Part shown: piece by piece, positions 7,041 to 8,283 of the stretch | Position numbering within the stretch: position 1 is the first letter of the stretch | Layout: each line of letters opens with the position of its first letter | Assembly (NCBI GenBank): GCA_024639925.1 | Contig: JAHEGA010000029.1 | Span: 1 to 8,283 of the forward strand | Reading direction: 5' to 3' | Length of the DNA: 8,283 nucleotides | Origin: Microbacteriaceae bacterium | Lineage (GTDB): Bacteria; Actinomycetota; Actinomycetes; Actinomycetales; Microbacteriaceae | Position numbers and translations under genes: made by a program | Notes under the pieces: model-generated | What the model was told of the DNA's origin: nothing | The model's database searches: none | The model's input: the letters and a program-made list of their open reading frames with translations, nothing else

Positions 7041-7496
7041 ATGGATCCCCTGGCCATCGTTCTGACCCTGCTTGCGTTGCTCTTTGTCGCAACGCTGTTG
7101 GGCCTGTGGTGGAAAGGCAACCAGGGGCGAGTAACCCGAGCTCCCAGTCACGCCGTCCCGCCGGATGTCCCCCTCGATTTGGTGGACAAAAGCGCCACTC
7201 TGACCCTGCTGCAGTTTTCCGGGCCCTTTTGCTCCTACTGTGACGCGATGCGCGGCATTTTGTCTCGCCTGAGCGATGAGCTCGAGGGAGTATCGCACCG
7301 AGAAATTGATATCACCGACTACCCAGAACTGACCTCAACTCTGCGCATCAGCCAGACCCCCACCACCCTGCTGGTCACACCATCCGGTCACTTGCAGTCC
7401 CGCATCCGCGGCGCAGCAAAAGCTGCCGCGGTGCGGGAGGAAGTCACTCACGCACTGGAATACCGAAAGGCACACTCCGATGGCTACCTCATCTAA
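7041..7496 (+). CDS. Membrane-anchored thioredoxin-like protein with CSYC active site
   Basis: A 151-residue protein with one N-terminal hydrophobic helix (about 5-24, ending LLGLWW), a linker, and a thioredoxin fold from about residue 50. The redox motif is CSYC, Cys64 and Cys67, in LLQFSGPFCSYCDAM, and the cis-proline loop is SQTPTTLLV with Pro107. IDITDYPEL is the usual strand between them. The flank before the helix is MDP and the flank after it carries Lys25, Arg30 and Arg33; by the positive-inside rule the thioredoxin domain would therefore face the cytoplasm, unlike exported TlpA/ResA-type proteins. It overlaps the next gene, a DUF4395 membrane protein, by 17 bases, pointing to coupled expression and probable joint function. 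The exact partner is unknown. Confidence 0.88.
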   Translation: MDPLAIVLTLLALLFVATLLGLWWKGNQGRVTRAPSHAVPPDVPLDLVDKSATLTLLQFSGPFCSYCDAMRGILSRLSDELEGVSHREIDITDYPELTSTLRISQTPTTLLVTPSGHLQSRIRGAAKAAAVREEVTHALEYRKAHSDGYLI

Positions 7497-7974
7497 CTCC
7501 AACGGCATCGACCCCCGAGGGCCCCGCTTCGGAGCGGGTATCACCGCAGTACTCCTCCTCGTGGTGATCGGCTTAGCGCTCGCTAATCCGCAACCCTCCG
7601 GCATGCTGAGCGCGCGCGTCGCCGAGCCGGCCTTTCTCCTGCTTCTCGTTCTGACGGCCCTCTTTGGGTGGGGTGCCTTTGCCGGCATCCGGCGGCACCC
7701 CTACGGCAAACTTTTTGCCGCGCTGGTTCGGCCAAGACTTTCACCACCGTCGTTCACCGAAGCACCCGAGCCCCCCACTTTTGCCCAGCTGGTGGGTTTC
7801 TTGGTCTCAGCGACCGGAGTTATTCTTCAGTTGGTCGGTGTTCCTTACGGTTTGGTAGCAGCTGCCGCCGCGGCGTTTATCGCAGCGTTCTTGAACTCCG
7901 TATTTGGGCTGTGCCTCGGGTGTGAGCTCTATGCCCTTCTCGTTCGAGCGAAAGTCATTCGCGCCACCACGTAA
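7480..7974 (+). CDS. DUF4395 family membrane protein with C-terminal CxxC
   Basis: A 164-residue membrane protein with four predicted helices at about 21-36, 50-68, 102-120 and 122-146. The opening IDPRGPRFGAGITAVL and the end FGLCLGCELYALLVR are typical of DUF4395, a family without an assigned function. Cys145 and Cys148 form a CLGC motif at the end of the last helix. Positive residues sit in the N-terminal stretch, the central loop (RRHPYGKLFAALVRPR) and the C-terminal tail, which places N terminus, loop, CLGC and C terminus on the cytoplasmic side. The ATG lies inside the thioredoxin-like gene, with GAAAGG 9 bases upstream. Its context between a thioredoxin-like protein and OsmC suggests a thiol redox role; that is inference. 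Confidence 0.88.
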   Translation: MATSSNSNGIDPRGPRFGAGITAVLLLVVIGLALANPQPSGMLSARVAEPAFLLLLVLTALFGWGAFAGIRRHPYGKLFAALVRPRLSPPSFTEAPEPPTFAQLVGFLVSATGVILQLVGVPYGLVAAAAAAFIAAFLNSVFGLCLGCELYALLVRAKVIRATT

Positions 7975-7981
7975 AGAGAGC

Positions 7982-8014
7982 GAGCGGGGCGCGGCCGCGC
8001 TCCCCACGTGCGGG
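7982..8014. repeat. GC-rich palindromic stretch between the DUF4395 gene and the OsmC-family gene
   Basis: A perfect 12-bp palindrome, GCGCGGCCGCGC (7989-8000), is flanked by GGGG and TCCCC, so a longer stem with one bulge can form; CCCC (8002-8005) can alternatively pair with GGGG (8011-8015 region). It lies just after the DUF4395 stop. No T run follows on the plus strand, so if it ends transcription it does so inefficiently. It may only dampen read-through to the OsmC-family gene. Confidence 0.4.
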
Positions 8015-8074
8015 GAAAGACTCGCAGTACAAGCCGGAACGTGGTTCGATGGACATCTAAGCAAAGGAGCTCCC

Positions 8075-8283
8075 ATGGCTGTTACCAGCGAATCTCGTAC
8101 CGTGTGGAACGGATCCCTCACCGAGGGTTCTGGCACGACCTCTCTTGTCTCTTCGCAGGCCGCATCTTTCGATGTGACGTGGGCTGCCCGCAGCGAAGGA
8201 CAGAGCGGGAAAACTAACCCTGAAGAGCTGTTGGGTGCTGCGCACTCAGCCTGCTATTCGATGGCGCTCTCTCACGCTCTGAC
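8075..8283 (+). CDS. OsmC family peroxiredoxin-like protein (N-terminal part)
   Basis: The visible 69 residues begin MAVTSESRTVWNGSLTEGSG and include SFDVTWAARSEGQSGKTNPE followed by ELLGAAHSACYSMALSHAL. The NPEELLGAAHSACYSMALS helix is the hallmark of OsmC; Cys60 is the first (peroxidatic) cysteine, and Glu50/Glu51 lie in the expected acidic position. The family reduces organic hydroperoxides using a pair of cysteines; the second cysteine lies beyond the window edge. The motif fits the OsmC rather than the Ohr branch, with moderate confidence. A strong AAGGAG sits 5 bases before the ATG, unlike the weak signals of its neighbours, so it is probably well expressed. About half of the protein is missing. 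Confidence 0.93.
   Translation, partial: MAVTSESRTVWNGSLTEGSGTTSLVSSQAASFDVTWAARSEGQSGKTNPEELLGAAHSACYSMALSHAL

Overview
The window looks like chromosomal DNA of an actinobacterium, most likely a member of Microbacteriaceae. This rests on three things: the moderately high GC content (judged by eye, not computed); the flavin-dependent thymidylate synthase ThyX; and two gene neighbourhoods known from Actinomycetota, ssb-like/ettA (as Rv2478c/Rv2477c in Mycobacterium tuberculosis) and thyX-dapA-rnj (as Rv2754c-Rv2752c). I see no mobile element, CRISPR array, tRNA or rRNA, and no gene-free stretch longer than about 150 bases.

Layout. Positions 1-1992 hold three minus-strand genes: the 5' half of ettA (ABC-F translation factor, cut by the window edge), a short single-stranded DNA-binding protein (ssb-like), and msrA (methionine sulfoxide reductase). 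A clear hairpin followed by a T-rich stretch separates ssb from ettA. Positions 2078-3516 hold a plus-strand pair: an EamA/DMT-type transporter and, overlapping its stop codon by four bases, a small four-helix membrane protein whose reading frame is broken by an in-frame TAG at codon 23. This pair converges on, and overlaps by 14 bases, the end of a minus-strand operon at 6935-3503, thyX-dapA-rnj (dTMP synthesis, first committed step of lysine/DAP synthesis, and ribonuclease J). Divergently from thyX, positions 7041-8283 carry a plus-strand cluster: a membrane-anchored thioredoxin-like protein with CSYC, an overlapping DUF4395 membrane protein with a CLGC motif at the end of its last helix, and the start of an OsmC-family peroxidase-like gene.

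How they work together. Most of the window is housekeeping: translation control, DNA maintenance, nucleotide and amino acid synthesis, and RNA decay. The accessory interest lies in the right-hand thiol cluster. Charge patterns place the thioredoxin domain, the CLGC motif and OsmC all on the cytoplasmic face, consistent with (but not proving) a membrane-associated thiol relay feeding a peroxide-reducing enzyme. The other point of interest is the membrane-protein gene interrupted by TAG.
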